DNA of 64,000 nucleotides from Pseudoalteromonas ulvae UL12. Its GTDB lineage: Bacteria; Pseudomonadota; Gammaproteobacteria; Enterobacterales; Alteromonadaceae. The DNA lies in assembly GCF_014925405.1 (NCBI RefSeq), contig NZ_AQHJ01000035.1, forward strand, positions 124,001-188,000. Direction: 5' to 3'. Under the pieces are notes generated by a model. The model had not been told where the DNA came from, did not search any database, and saw nothing but the letters and a program-made list of their open reading frames with translations. Numbering within the stretch: position 1 is the first letter of the stretch; each line of letters opens with the position of its first letter. Made by a program: the position numbers and the translations under genes. Positions 17,854 through 27,944 of this stretch are shown piece by piece.

Positions 17854-18570
17854 GTGGCAACATTATTCACAGCTGTTTTTATGGCGCATATTGCTTTTGG
17901 TATATGTGCGCTCACTTTGTTCTGGTTTCCTGCCTTTACGCGTAAAGGCTCAATGCGACATCGTCAGTTTGGCGTGTGGTATTCGAATGCGATGTATGGC
18001 GTGGTAGCAAGCGCTGTAATAATGGCCAGCCTTTCGATTACGATACCTGAATTGGTCAAGCCTGAGGCGTTTGCCAATGCGTTAGATCCTCAAAAACTGC
18101 GAGCATCTATGATGCGTTTTTCGATTCTGTTACTGCACCTTGCATTACTGACCTTAGTGTCGATTCGTTATGGTCAACTGGTATTGAAGGCCAAAAAAGA
18201 CCGAACGATTTTAAAGCAGCCCTTGCAGATGTTGATTACCGTGGGGTTATTACTTAGTGGCCTAATGATTTTGAAAACAGGTTTGGCGACGAATCATATT
18301 TTAATGTTGATCTTCGGGCCACTTGGGATCTTTATTGCAGTCACCAATTTGATTTTTACGTTCAAACCCAGTGTTAAACCGAATGCTTGGCTCAAAGAGC
18401 ATATCGGTGCTTATATTGGCTCTGGTATTGGCGCATACACGGCTTTTATTTCATTCGGTGGACGGCAAATTTTTGAAACCTCTGGTCATTTACAGATCAC
18501 TTTATGGGTTGCACCTGGGGTGATTGGCACTGTGTTTATCTTTTTCTTATCACGAAAATACGCAAACTAA
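17854..18570 (+). CDS. Polytopic inner-membrane protein, unknown (DUF2306-like)
   Basis: A 238-residue protein with about seven TM helices, starting with AHIAFGICALTLFW and ending FIFFLSRKYAN. His15 in the first helix, an RHRQFGVWYSNAMYG loop and a His in a later helix recall heme- or quinone-linked small membrane families such as DUF2306, but the assignment is loose. The start is GTG at 17854 with GAGG six bases upstream; an in-frame TTG at 17848 overlaps the ribosome-binding site. It is followed after 18 bp by the TPR gene, so the two probably form an operon. Confidence 0.65.
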   Translation: MATLFTAVFMAHIAFGICALTLFWFPAFTRKGSMRHRQFGVWYSNAMYGVVASAVIMASLSITIPELVKPEAFANALDPQKLRASMMRFSILLLHLALLTLVSIRYGQLVLKAKKDRTILKQPLQMLITVGLLLSGLMILKTGLATNHILMLIFGPLGIFIAVTNLIFTFKPSVKPNAWLKEHIGAYIGSGIGAYTAFISFGGRQIFETSGHLQITLWVAPGVIGTVFIFFLSRKYAN

Positions 18571-18588
18571 TCAAGTTGGAGTATTGTT

Positions 18589-19458
18589 ATGAAATTTATT
18601 ATCGCGCTCGTGGTTAGTGTTGCTATCGTGTTTTGCGAACACGCAGCTGCCCAAGATCATGGCTCAACAAAAGCCCAACAGGCTTTGTCATTGATTGACG
18701 TTGATTTAGATAGCGCAGAGGAGATGATTATTGAAGCTATCAGTGACAACCCTCATTCTGCGAAAGATCATTTTTATTGCGGTCGAATCATGGGAAGACA
18801 AGCCAGTGATGCATTTTTTAGCGCCTTAAGTTATGCCAAGAAGTCGCTTGCTTGTTTGCAAAAAGCCGTTGCGCTAGCACCGAAGAATGTTGATTATCGA
18901 AAAGGACTGATTAACTTCTATTTAGGCGCCCCCAGTATTGCTGGTGGTGATAAACAAGCCGCATTAGAACAAGTTAATGTAATCAAGCAATTAGATAGCT
19001 CTCAAGGGGTGGTGGTTGAGCTTGACTACTACCGAAAAATCAAGGAGTTGCTGACGTTAGAAAAGAGATTAGCTCACGCGTTAACCGCTGATCCTCAATC
19101 TGCGATTGTGCACTATCAATATGGACTGCTGTTGCAACAAACTGGTGATTATAATCGAGCACAGTCGCACTTTGTTTTGGCATCTGAGCAAGGCGAAAAT
19201 AGAGAAATCGCCTATGAAGCGCTGTATCAACTCGGCCGTAATGCTGTATTTGCACAGGATTTTATCTCACAAGGGACCGCCGCATTACAGCACTATTTAA
19301 CCATCGAAAATAGCACAGTGATGCCTAGCAAGTCATGGGCTCACTATCGTTTATCGCAGCTTTATACCTTGCATTCGGATAATACACTGGCCCAAAAGCA
19401 TCGCCTGCTTGCTGCTGATACGGACGATAAGGTTCTGCTTAACCTGTTGGAAAACTAG
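18589..19458 (+). CDS. Exported TPR-repeat protein
   Basis: A 289-residue protein with a signal peptide (about 1-22, ending HAAAQDH) and several tetratricopeptide-type helices: an N-terminal pair around residues 45-105 (HFYCGRIMGRQ, KKAVAL-like ACLQKAVALAP) and another around 165-240 (AIVHYQYGLLLQQTGDYNRAQSHF, split here by text). TPR domains are protein-protein scaffolds, so a periplasmic adaptor role is likely. GGAG precedes the ATG. It is the second gene of the pair with the membrane protein and has no known partner. Confidence 0.7.
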   Translation: MKFIIALVVSVAIVFCEHAAAQDHGSTKAQQALSLIDVDLDSAEEMIIEAISDNPHSAKDHFYCGRIMGRQASDAFFSALSYAKKSLACLQKAVALAPKNVDYRKGLINFYLGAPSIAGGDKQAALEQVNVIKQLDSSQGVVVELDYYRKIKELLTLEKRLAHALTADPQSAIVHYQYGLLLQQTGDYNRAQSHFVLASEQGENREIAYEALYQLGRNAVFAQDFISQGTAALQHYLTIENSTVMPSKSWAHYRLSQLYTLHSDNTLAQKHRLLAADTDDKVLLNLLEN

Positions 19459-19672
19459 CGTGTATTTTTTAGGTGACTTGCAGCCGCCGGTTGTGCTTAA
19501 CTGGGACTGAGCGCTCATCGCTTGGCAATGTGGTTGCTTAATCCTGATAAGAGCACAGAATGAGTCATCGAGCTTGTTATGTTTTATCTATATATGTTAA
19601 ACAGTTAAATCGTAGTACGCATACCTGCGCTGTTATCCATACTTACTATTGTGTCAACAACAGGAGAGGCTG

Positions 19673-20029
19673 ATGAACGAACACCATCATCATATTAATT
19701 ACATTGAGTTACCCGCCCAACAATTAGCGGCGACCAAAGCGTTTTTTCAACAGGTTTTTAATTGGCAGTTTACTGACTATGGCCCTGAATATTCTGCATT
19801 TAGTCACTCAGGTGTGATGGGCGGTTTTTTTCAATCAGATAAAGCCAGCAATACCGATAATGGCGGGGCGTTAGTGGTTTTGTACAGTAGCGATTTAGAA
19901 GGCTCTCAAGCTAAGGTTGAAGCCGCAGGTGGTCAAATTAAACAGCCTATCTTTAGTTTTCCAGGTGGGCGTCGGTTTCATTTTGTTGAACCCAGTGGTA
20001 ATGAGCTGGCGGTGTGGTCAGATAAATAA
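19673..20029 (+). CDS. VOC (glyoxalase/dioxygenase-fold) family protein
   Basis: A 118-residue single VOC-fold protein of the 'glyoxalase-like' type. It begins with NYIELPAQQL, the typical first beta strand, has AFFQQVFNWQF after it, GGALVVLYSSDLEGSQAKVE in the middle, and ends FHFVEPSGNELAVWS, the classical last strand. His6 or His8 and the Glu in the last strand could be metal ligands. The start is the ATG at 19673 (AGGAG six bases upstream); an upstream TTG would only extend over the ribosome-binding site. Small-molecule target unknown. Confidence 0.85.
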   Translation: MNEHHHHINYIELPAQQLAATKAFFQQVFNWQFTDYGPEYSAFSHSGVMGGFFQSDKASNTDNGGALVVLYSSDLEGSQAKVEAAGGQIKQPIFSFPGGRRFHFVEPSGNELAVWSDK

Positions 20030-20040
20030 ACAACATAAAA

Positions 20041-20066
20041 AACGCCCTCAAATTAGGGCGTTTTTT
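20041..20066. terminator. Bidirectional terminator between convergent genes
   Basis: Stem AACGCCCT / AGGGCGTT, loop CAAATT, followed by TTTTTT. On the other side it is preceded by AAAAAA (20037-20042), so it works in both directions, for the VOC gene and for the giant lipoprotein gene. Confidence 0.9.
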
Positions 20067-20086
20067 ATGCGCGTTACTCAAACGGA

Positions 20087-23000
20087 TTAATTACCTTTAA
20101 ATTGAATATTATCAATCCAAGCTGCGTCTTCATTGTCTGAAACACTATCATCTTTACTATACCGCCAAGTAATCGTGTTTTCTCCAGACTGAAGTTCAAT
20201 TGTGTAAGTCTGCCACTGTCTTTCAGTTATCGTTAAGATTTCTTCATTATTAACGTCGATGACTAATTTATCGCAGCAACTTTCACTGCTCACCATTGCA
20301 TCAAAGCTCAAGGTACCGCTGGCAAATAACCCAGACAGTGATATCTCACTTTGTTGTCTATCTCCAATTTCACCAGATCGGATACTTTGATTCCCTTGTG
20401 ATGCAAATTCAGTTGAAAGTCCCCAATTGGCATGTGACGTTGCAGGGTGTTTAAACATAGCGGGTACTTCATTGGTTTCAAACAGTTCGTTCAGTTCAGT
20501 GATTGCTTCTGGTTTTGAATTGCTGTCATTAGGGTCTGTTTGATAACGATTGACTTCATCGCCATCACTAAAGCCATCATTATCAGTATCGACTACCAGG
20601 GGTAATGTGCCATAAGTATTGACTTCATCACCATCAGAGAGGCCATCTGAATCTGTATCTAACCGGGTTGGATTGGTCAAATGTATATTGACTTCATCGC
20701 CATCAGTTAAGTTATCTTGGTCAGTATCTGCGTTATTGGGTTGGGTTTTACGCTCAAACTCTTGTAAGTTAGTTAGCCCATCATTATCGGTATCTTGCTG
20801 CGCATCTGATGCATTGAGGGGATCTAAACCATACAATGTTTCCCAGTAATTGGGTAGGCCATCATTATCATCATCACCATCGACATTAAATGCCACAATG
20901 GTTTGACGTTGAGCCACATATAAAATTCCGTCACTGAGGGTGAGCAGGCCTCCTGCATTTAGGGTTATGGCGTTTTGCGATGCGCTGTCAATGAGGTAGG
21001 TGTTTTCAGAGTTGGCCACTATTACTTTATTACGCGTAACCACAATATTTGAACTTAAGCTTTCAGGTGCCTCAAATGACCAAAGCAGCTCGCCAGTGAA
21101 TTCATTTATCGCTTTTAGTACCCCAGACTCAATCACATAGACTTTGCCATAACCGGCAGAAGCTTGTAGATATGCGCTTGAAATTGACCATGTTACTTTT
21201 TTGCTGCCTAAATCATAACGGCTTGTCATGCTATTGTTGGTCGCGATTAACGCATTATTTGATAAAACAGCTGCTGTGTGTGTTGCACAGCCATGCCAAT
21301 TTTCATCTTCGATAGTTTCGACTAATTCACCATTCGTTCTGTCTAAAATTGATGTAACTGCATTATTTAAACAGGCATAGAGATGCTGTTCATCCACTGC
21401 GGGTGTCCAACTATCTTCTTGCGCTAGGGAAGTAAAAAATTGCTCAACGCCCGTTTCAGTAAATCCATAGGTTCCGCCATAAGAACCACCGGCAATATAA
21501 ATATGATTACCATAAGGCGTTGGTTCCAAATAGCGACTCCACTGATTTCCATAGCTACTGGCAAAGACTAATTCACCTGTTTGAGCATTGAGGCTTCTTA
21601 GAAAAGAATTACTGTGTCCACCGCTTTGAAAATAAACATGACCATTACTGTATGCTGGCGAATTAATTGAATCAACGTCGAACTCTTTACTCCAAAGTAT
21701 TGAGCCTGACGATGCATCTATCCCTTTGATTGATTTTCCTGAACGAACAAAAGCTTGCCCATTTGCAGCTGTCAGCGTAGTGACAAACGAAGGTAATTCT
21801 ATCCGCCAAAGCTCATTGATATTTTCATCATTTATATGCTGCAAGATAAAGCCATCATGTTTGGCGTTGGCTTGGTAAGTGACCCAAGGTTGCGCGTGCT
21901 TAAAATCAGCTGAGTTATTTGGATCTGTATGTAAATAAAACTCTTCTAAGTTTGAAAATGAGTCATTATCGCTATCTTGATTGGCATCGCTGTTATCTAA
22001 AGGAGACAAGCCATAGGTTATCTCCCAGCCATCAGGCATACCGTCGTTATCAGAATCAGGATTGGTCGGTTGTGTTAAATGAAGATGAACCTCATCACCA
22101 TCACTGAGTCCATCGTTATCGGTATCAGCAACCTTGGGGTTAGTATTGGCTGAAAACTCATCAAGGTTATTCAGACCATCATTATCAATATCGTCAGCGG
22201 CATCGTTTTCATTAATCTTTAATTGATAAGTCGCTTCAAATAAATCTGACATGCCATCATTATCAGAGTCACTCAGATTAGGGTTACTCTGATGAGTATT
22301 AATTTCGATATAATCATTAAGGCCGTCATTATCGCTATCGGCTAATAACGGATTGGTTTGATGGGTTAAAATTTCATCGCCATCGCTAAGTCCATCTTTG
22401 TCGCTATCGCTTTCAGTTGGGTTAGTTTGGTAAGTGTTAACTTCATCACCATCGTTGAGACCATCTTGGTCTGTATCGCTCACTTGGGGATTGGTTGTTG
22501 CCAAAAACTCATTGAAATTGCTTAGGCCGTCATTATCAGTATCTAAATTAGCATCTGATGCGTCGTTGATGTCTAAATTATAGCTCTGTTCCCACCAATC
22601 AGGCATGCCATCGGCATCGGTATCCCCCGAAATTGAAAAAGCCACCACTTCATTGTCTGAAGCAATAAATAACGCCCCTTCATTACTGATAGATAAGTGA
22701 CCTGTGATGTCTGTTTGCCAAACAGCTTGTTGGGTTGTTAAATCAATGGCATAGGTTGCTGATGAAGTACCAACAAAAGCATGTTTTCGGGTGAGAACGA
22801 TATTACTATTGAGTGACTGGTTAGAATCAGGTTCCCAACTCCATAATAGCTCCCCGCTGCGCTCATCAAACACGTTTAATAGACCGTTGTTAATCATATA
22901 AACTTGGCCATAGGCGACAGAAAATTGATTGCGATTATTCGACGTTAATGGCTGTTGCCAAGCTACTTGCTGTATTGTGAGATCAAAATAAGTCAACTTA

Positions 23001-26000
23001 TCATTGCTCACGCTAATGATATTGTTGTCAGAGCCAAATACGGGCGCTTGATAAGCACTTTGATTGTAATAGTTGGTTTCTTCACCTATTACAGTGTATA
23101 AACTGCCATCGGTGAGGTTATAAATCGCCAAACCATTCGTGGGGACATAAAGATATTGCTCATCCATCGCGATGTTTGATCGGTTCCCAAGACCAGAAAT
23201 ACTCCAGAGTAATGCACCATTTTGTTTATTGTGTGCATTGAGTGAACTAGAGTGATTATTCATTACCAGATTATCATTAACCGTGACCTGATAAACACCC
23301 GATGAATAACTTGAACTGTTTAATCGATACTTTAATGTACCCGAGGTGCGATTAAACGCGCGTATGTAGTTCTGAGTCTTCAGATAAACATGGTTATCAT
23401 CGAGTGTGGGCACTCTTAAATATTCACCATTAAAGGTTTTCTCTAAAGTTAGCTGGCCGCTCACTGCATTCAATACAGACAATTTATTATTACTAGCAAT
23501 AAACACTTGGCCATCAGACGCGCTCACTTGTTGAGTTCCAGAATTACTAACGAAGCGCCAGCGTTCAGAAATACTCGCAGGGTCTACGAGTGTTGCAATG
23601 AAACCTGAACGCTTTGCGTTACCTTGATACGTAGTCCAAGCTTGCGCTGTTGGCACGGAATTAATATCGGTCGGATCCGTTTTAAGGAAAAACTCTTCAA
23701 GATTATTAAATGTATCGTTGTCATTATCGAGGTTGGCATCGCTGGCTGATAATGGGTTGAGTGCAAATTGCACTTCAAAACCATCGAACATGCGATCGTT
23801 GTCAGAATCTTTATTCGTTGGTTGCGTATTATGGATATGGACTTCATCTCCATCCGATAAACCATCTAAGTCAGTGTCTGCCATGTATGGGTTAGTTTGA
23901 TACGTAAATTCATCCATATTTATCAGTGAATCATTATCAGAATCTATTTGTGCGTCATTTGTATTTGGATTTAACTGATAGGTCACTTCCCATAAATCAC
24001 TCATGCCGTCATTATCGGAATCTTCAGCTAATGGATTTGTTTGGTAGGTAATGACTTCATCAAAATCAGTAAGGCCATCATTATCTGAATCCCGTTGATT
24101 CGGATTGGTTAAATACGTATTGACTTCTTCACCATCGGTTAAGCCATCCTCATCAGAGTCAGCTATTAATGGGTTTGTTTGTGTTTCATTCACCTCTTGG
24201 CCATCATTGAGTCCATCATTGTCAGTGTCGCCAAGGGTTGGATTGGTTTGAAGATTATATTCAGTTAAGTTCGTTAAGCCGTCAGCGTCGGTATCTAAAG
24301 CTGCATCACCACTGTTATTATCATCAAGGCCATTTAGGGCTTCCCACCACCCAGGTAAACCATCTTGATCTGAATCGGCTACTTCGAAGAAATGAAAACT
24401 AAAGCCGTTATCGCTTTGCGTGAGGATAAAAATATCGCCCGCATAGGGAATGATTGAAAGCGGGTTACTATCGAGGTTAATTTGGGCGCCTTTATCGAGA
24501 GTTACAGCACGCCAAAATTCAAGTTGTGTACCATTTTTTGCTGATAGGTTGATGAGAGTAGTTGGTAACCATAACGTGTCTTTTGCAGCCCAGTTTAAAT
24601 CAGTCTTAAACGTCAGGTCATTACTTTGATAGATACGGCCACTCGCGAGCAATACTGACTCGCCATCATCACTGACTCTGATAGGAATTGAGTTTGAGTT
24701 GCCGCCTGAACCATATGCTTGATTTTGTGCCTGAAAGGTCCCTGTTTGCTGGTCGATTTCTTTGCCGATTAATTCTCCAGGATAAGCGTAAAGGGTGTTA
24801 TTTAAGGCATTCCAAGTATAATCCAGAGAGTATTCTTGCCAATCAGCTGATTGTGTAACGACACCATCTTTATTGAACAGGTAATTGGTGTTCCAAGCGC
24901 CACTTATATCTTGTGCAAACATAAATTGACCGACTGATACTAATGCCCGTACTGATTTTGCGAGGGTTAACTGATGGATGAAACCAGCCTCAAAATTTGC
25001 TAAATCAACGGCATAAATGCTGCCATCTTGATGGCCGGTGTAAATACGTTCGTGCTCGCTAGAATAAGCTACTTTTGTAATTGCACTGGCGCCTTTTGGG
25101 ATAATAAGAGGGTTTAAAAATAACTCTGTTTCAGCTGACCATCGGTATATCTTATTGTCATCTTTATTGAGTAAATAGACTGTACCTGAATTGTCAGTAA
25201 GGATTTGTTCAGGTGTGAAAATGGGCATAGTACTGCTGTAATTACACACGCTATTCTCCCCATGACTGGCGAGCCAGCATGCGGCATCATTTGGAAAGGC
25301 ATCAAGAACTAAACCTGTCGTGCTATCAGCTTCAGTGAATCCAGGGTTCCACTCATTAGGGTAACCATCAAAATCAGTATCTACAGATGCTGCAATATCA
25401 AGAGGGAAAGCATCATCAGTGTTGTTTACACCATCGTTGTCGCTATCATTGTTTGGGATATAAGTTTGCAGTTCAAAGTGACTGCCTCTATTTATAACCA
25501 TCAGATAATCGGCATCGACCGTTAATAAGGCTTTGACCTCACCGTTAAAGACAATTCGTTCAAGTACTTTTTTATCTGCATTTAGACGTGAAAGTTCATC
25601 TACTGCATTGTTCTTAGCTATTGTGATAAGTTCATTATCCAATGACCAAGCAGCAAACTCGAATTGATACCCTAACGAACCTTTATAAACTAAGGTATCG
25701 GCATCATAATAATCACCACTGCCGAGATTAATCGTTTGTCCATCAGGAGAAACTAAAATTGGGCCTTTAATTAGGTAATCACCGTGATAGGGAGAGTCTT
25801 TCTCATCAGATAATACGCCAGTTGCTTGATCTATTTTTTCAGAGATTAAATCATTAGGTGATGTACCATCTCTAAAATGGTAAAGACGCTCGTTTGTTTG
25901 ATTAAATGCATAATGGTTAGAGTAATTTCGCCACTCTTTGGAGTCCTGTAACTCGCCAGTGGTGTCAAAAGATGAAAGTGTTCCCCATGCGCCAGAATCA

Positions 26001-27148
26001 TCATAGCTTATTAAATAATTACCCGCGCTAGTTAAACGACTGACACGAGAGTTAATTTTCGAAAATTCAGCTAATTGGTACTCTTGGTCAAAGTACCGAA
26101 TGAGACCCGCTTGATCACCGACATATAAACGTTGATGATTCTTATGATAATAGAGTGCGCTAATATCAAGTGAGGTGATGTGACGTTCAAAATGTTGATT
26201 ATCGATATTTTGAATTAGGATATCGGAAAGTCCATCAGGTGCTTTAACGTGATAAGCAACTTGACTATTCCCTAAAAGTTGAACAGATTGAAACGAGATA
26301 GATTCAGAGGCCATCCACGTTAAATAACATTGACTGCCGTTACCATCTGATTCGATATCACACTGACCGTCATTAGGGTAAAAATCAGTATTGTCGCCGA
26401 CACCGTCTTCATCAGAGTCTTTTGATTCTGAGGCATCGAGTGGGAAAGCATCGTTTTCGTCAGGAATGCCGTCATTATCGTCATCAGTATCGGCATTGTT
26501 GCCGATGCCATCTAAATCAGTATCAACAGACTCCGTGGCATCAAGCGGAAAAGCATCGTTTTCGTCTGGTACGCCATCGTTATCATCATCAGTATCGGCA
26601 TTGTTGCCTATGCCATCTAAATCGGTATCGACTGACTCTGTAGCGTCAAGTGGAAAAGCATCGTTTTCGTCTGGTACGCCATCGTTATCATCATCAGTAT
26701 CGGCGTTGTTGCCTAGGCCATCTGAATCAGTATCAACCGACTCATTTTTATCAAGAGGAAAAGCATCGTTTTCGTCTGGTACCCCATCGTTATCATCATC
26801 AGTATCGGCATTGTTACCTATGCCATCTAAGTCAGTATCGGCTGACTCCGTGGCATCAAGTGGAAAAGCATCGTTTTCGTCGGGCACACCATCGTTATCA
26901 TCATCAGTATCTGCATTATTGCCGATGCCATCTGAATCAGTATCAACCGACTCATTTTTATCAAGGGGAAAAGCATCGTTCTCGTCTGATACGCCGTCGT
27001 TATCATCATCAGTATCGAGATTGTTACTAATGCCATCTAAATCAGTATCTTGGACGACAGGAGTCGGGGTGGTTTCTCCCCCACCTCCACAAGCTGATAG
27101 AGTTAATAGTGAGAGTAAAAGAGGTGCTACAAATTTGGCCGACGCCAT
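20087..27148 (-). CDS. Giant surface lipoprotein with thrombospondin type 3 repeats and PQQ-like propellers
   Basis: A 2353-residue protein, among the largest in the window. A lipoprotein signal (lipobox LSAC, Cys20, then GGGGE) is followed by: a perfect array of six 35-residue calcium-binding TSP3 repeats (about 35-244, DTDDDNDGVPDENDAFPLD style); a beta-rich domain (about 265-560); a TSP3 spacer (563-606); a second domain like the first (629-916); TSP3 repeats (919-1166); a PQQ-like propeller (about 1169-1505); more TSP3 (1509-1750); a second, related propeller (about 1753-2085); TSP3 again (2089-2215); and a C-terminal jelly-roll-like domain (2216-2353). A calcium-stiffened rod carrying four propeller-like modules on the outer surface is the natural reading; adhesion or substrate capture is inferred. 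Monocistronic. Confidence 0.8.
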   Translation of the reverse strand: MASAKFVAPLLLSLLTLSACGGGGETTPTPVVQDTDLDGISNNLDTDDDNDGVSDENDAFPLDKNESVDTDSDGIGNNADTDDDNDGVPDENDAFPLDATESADTDLDGIGNNADTDDDNDGVPDENDAFPLDKNESVDTDSDGLGNNADTDDDNDGVPDENDAFPLDATESVDTDLDGIGNNADTDDDNDGVPDENDAFPLDATESVDTDLDGIGNNADTDDDNDGIPDENDAFPLDASESKDSDEDGVGDNTDFYPNDGQCDIESDGNGSQCYLTWMASESISFQSVQLLGNSQVAYHVKAPDGLSDILIQNIDNQHFERHITSLDISALYYHKNHQRLYVGDQAGLIRYFDQEYQLAEFSKINSRVSRLTSAGNYLISYDDSGAWGTLSSFDTTGELQDSKEWRNYSNHYAFNQTNERLYHFRDGTSPNDLISEKIDQATGVLSDEKDSPYHGDYLIKGPILVSPDGQTINLGSGDYYDADTLVYKGSLGYQFEFAAWSLDNELITIAKNNAVDELSRLNADKKVLERIVFNGEVKALLTVDADYLMVINRGSHFELQTYIPNNDSDNDGVNNTDDAFPLDIAASVDTDFDGYPNEWNPGFTEADSTTGLVLDAFPNDAACWLASHGENSVCNYSSTMPIFTPEQILTDNSGTVYLLNKDDNKIYRWSAETELFLNPLIIPKGASAITKVAYSSEHERIYTGHQDGSIYAVDLANFEAGFIHQLTLAKSVRALVSVGQFMFAQDISGAWNTNYLFNKDGVVTQSADWQEYSLDYTWNALNNTLYAYPGELIGKEIDQQTGTFQAQNQAYGSGGNSNSIPIRVSDDGESVLLASGRIYQSNDLTFKTDLNWAAKDTLWLPTTLINLSAKNGTQLEFWRAVTLDKGAQINLDSNPLSIIPYAGDIFILTQSDNGFSFHFFEVADSDQDGLPGWWEALNGLDDNNSGDAALDTDADGLTNLTEYNLQTNPTLGDTDNDGLNDGQEVNETQTNPLIADSDEDGLTDGEEVNTYLTNPNQRDSDNDGLTDFDEVITYQTNPLAEDSDNDGMSDLWEVTYQLNPNTNDAQIDSDNDSLINMDEFTYQTNPYMADTDLDGLSDGDEVHIHNTQPTNKDSDNDRMFDGFEVQFALNPLSASDANLDNDNDTFNNLEEFFLKTDPTDINSVPTAQAWTTYQGNAKRSGFIATLVDPASISERWRFVSNSGTQQVSASDGQVFIASNNKLSVLNAVSGQLTLEKTFNGEYLRVPTLDDNHVYLKTQNYIRAFNRTSGTLKYRLNSSSYSSGVYQVTVNDNLVMNNHSSSLNAHNKQNGALLWSISGLGNRSNIAMDEQYLYVPTNGLAIYNLTDGSLYTVIGEETNYYNQSAYQAPVFGSDNNIISVSNDKLTYFDLTIQQVAWQQPLTSNNRNQFSVAYGQVYMINNGLLNVFDERSGELLWSWEPDSNQSLNSNIVLTRKHAFVGTSSATYAIDLTTQQAVWQTDITGHLSISNEGALFIASDNEVVAFSISGDTDADGMPDWWEQSYNLDINDASDANLDTDNDGLSNFNEFLATTNPQVSDTDQDGLNDGDEVNTYQTNPTESDSDKDGLSDGDEILTHQTNPLLADSDNDGLNDYIEINTHQSNPNLSDSDNDGMSDLFEATYQLKINENDAADDIDNDGLNNLDEFSANTNPKVADTDNDGLSDGDEVHLHLTQPTNPDSDNDGMPDGWEITYGLSPLDNSDANQDSDNDSFSNLEEFYLHTDPNNSADFKHAQPWVTYQANAKHDGFILQHINDENINELWRIELPSFVTTLTAANGQAFVRSGKSIKGIDASSGSILWSKEFDVDSINSPAYSNGHVYFQSGGHSNSFLRSLNAQTGELVFASSYGNQWSRYLEPTPYGNHIYIAGGSYGGTYGFTETGVEQFFTSLAQEDSWTPAVDEQHLYACLNNAVTSILDRTNGELVETIEDENWHGCATHTAAVLSNNALIATNNSMTSRYDLGSKKVTWSISSAYLQASAGYGKVYVIESGVLKAINEFTGELLWSFEAPESLSSNIVVTRNKVIVANSENTYLIDSASQNAITLNAGGLLTLSDGILYVAQRQTIVAFNVDGDDDNDGLPNYWETLYGLDPLNASDAQQDTDNDGLTNLQEFERKTQPNNADTDQDNLTDGDEVNIHLTNPTRLDTDSDGLSDGDEVNTYGTLPLVVDTDNDGFSDGDEVNRYQTDPNDSNSKPEAITELNELFETNEVPAMFKHPATSHANWGLSTEFASQGNQSIRSGEIGDRQQSEISLSGLFASGTLSFDAMVSSESCCDKLVIDVNNEEILTITERQWQTYTIELQSGENTITWRYSKDDSVSDNEDAAWIDNIQFKGN
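26417..27046 (-). repeat. Six tandem 105-bp repeats (TSP3 array)
   Basis: Six consecutive 105-bp units, each coding 35 residues, differ by only a few bases; a seventh, diverged copy follows below 26417. For example, AAAAGCATCGTTTTCGTCT recurs exactly 105 bases apart at 26549 and 26654. The near identity implies recent expansion or gene conversion and makes the array prone to copy-number change. Confidence 0.9.
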
Positions 27149-27250
27149 TGATACCTTCCCTGTAAAATAAAAATAGGGACGAATACTAAGGGTTTACTAC
27201 TTTGAGTTCAACGCATTATATAAATGATTGTAAATGGATAAGGAGAACAA

Positions 27251-27277
27251 GAACGTTCTGAGTCGCAGAAACGTTCT
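27251..27277. repeat. Two GAACGTTC-like palindromic elements between genes
   Basis: GAACGTTC (27251-27258) is a perfect palindrome and a near copy, GAAACGTTC, follows 17 bases later; GAGAAC and GTTCTC frame the pair. It lies between the secreted-protein gene at 27301 and the giant lipoprotein gene, so it could be an operator for the latter. No T tract, so not a terminator. Confidence 0.3.
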
Positions 27278-27300
27278 CGATTTAAATATTTCAGAGCGAG

Positions 27301-27723
27301 CTATAAAAACTTCTCGTTGATTTGCGGTGGGGTATTACGCTGTTCAATAATTGATGGCCATGACCATGGGCTGATTTCTATGATGGTATCGCTGTCTGTT
27401 GGGCCATTGGCGCATACATCGGCTTGGCCTATAACGCGTACTGGTAACTGATCTTTGTACGATGTTTTGAGTAACTCATATTGATAATCAGCGATGGGTG
27501 AATTGAGGTCTAAAAACCAGGTGATACTTGCAGGTGATTGCGCGCAAGCTGCGCTACTGGTTGCATCGCCTGAGATATCAAAACGCACATAGACTGCGTG
27601 GTCTTGCTGGGCTGAATTTGATCTATGGTGGATTTCACTGACAGTTCCGTACACATCGTTTGCAGCCACGCTGTGTAGTGAAATAACGCTTAATCCCGCG
27701 AACAAAATAAGGTTTTTTAACAT
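27301..27723 (-). CDS. Small secreted protein, unknown
   Basis: A 140-residue protein with a clear signal peptide (about 1-21, cleavage after SVAA) and two Cys (SAACAQSP and ADVCANG) that probably pair in the periplasm. The mature part is beta-rich (VYGTVSEIHHR, HAVYVRFDIS, QLPVRVIGQ), like a small OB or lipocalin-like barrel; no family recognised. GGGAAACAGG precedes the ATG. It stands between the giant lipoprotein gene and iscX without obvious co-transcription. Confidence 0.6.
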   Translation of the reverse strand: MLKNLILFAGLSVISLHSVAANDVYGTVSEIHHRSNSAQQDHAVYVRFDISGDATSSAACAQSPASITWFLDLNSPIADYQYELLKTSYKDQLPVRVIGQADVCANGPTDSDTIIEISPWSWPSIIEQRNTPPQINEKFL

Positions 27724-27944
27724 CCTGTTTCCCTTGTTTTTATTATTATTTTAGGTACGTTATCCTAAATAGCGCATAAGCGCAAAGAGTAAATTGATTA
27801 TTTTAATTATAGTGGATTGATTTTCGATCTTACATTTTCGCTGATGAGAAAAATGATCCTGGTGCCTATTTAGCGCCGAACCAAACAACCTTGATTTTTA
27901 ATCATTAATACTGAATTTTGGTTGAGTAGCAAAGCAGGGCTTAA

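Noticed and set aside
26417..27046. CRISPR-like array
   Set aside because: The 105-bp units are coding, contiguous and have no unique spacers; there are no cas genes nearby.
26391..27170. Long plus-strand open frame (about 259 codons) opposite the TSP3 array
   Set aside because: It simply mirrors the 105-bp repeats on the other strand, giving a periodic Ser/Pro-rich sequence with no ribosome-binding site. The minus-strand lipoprotein explains the region.
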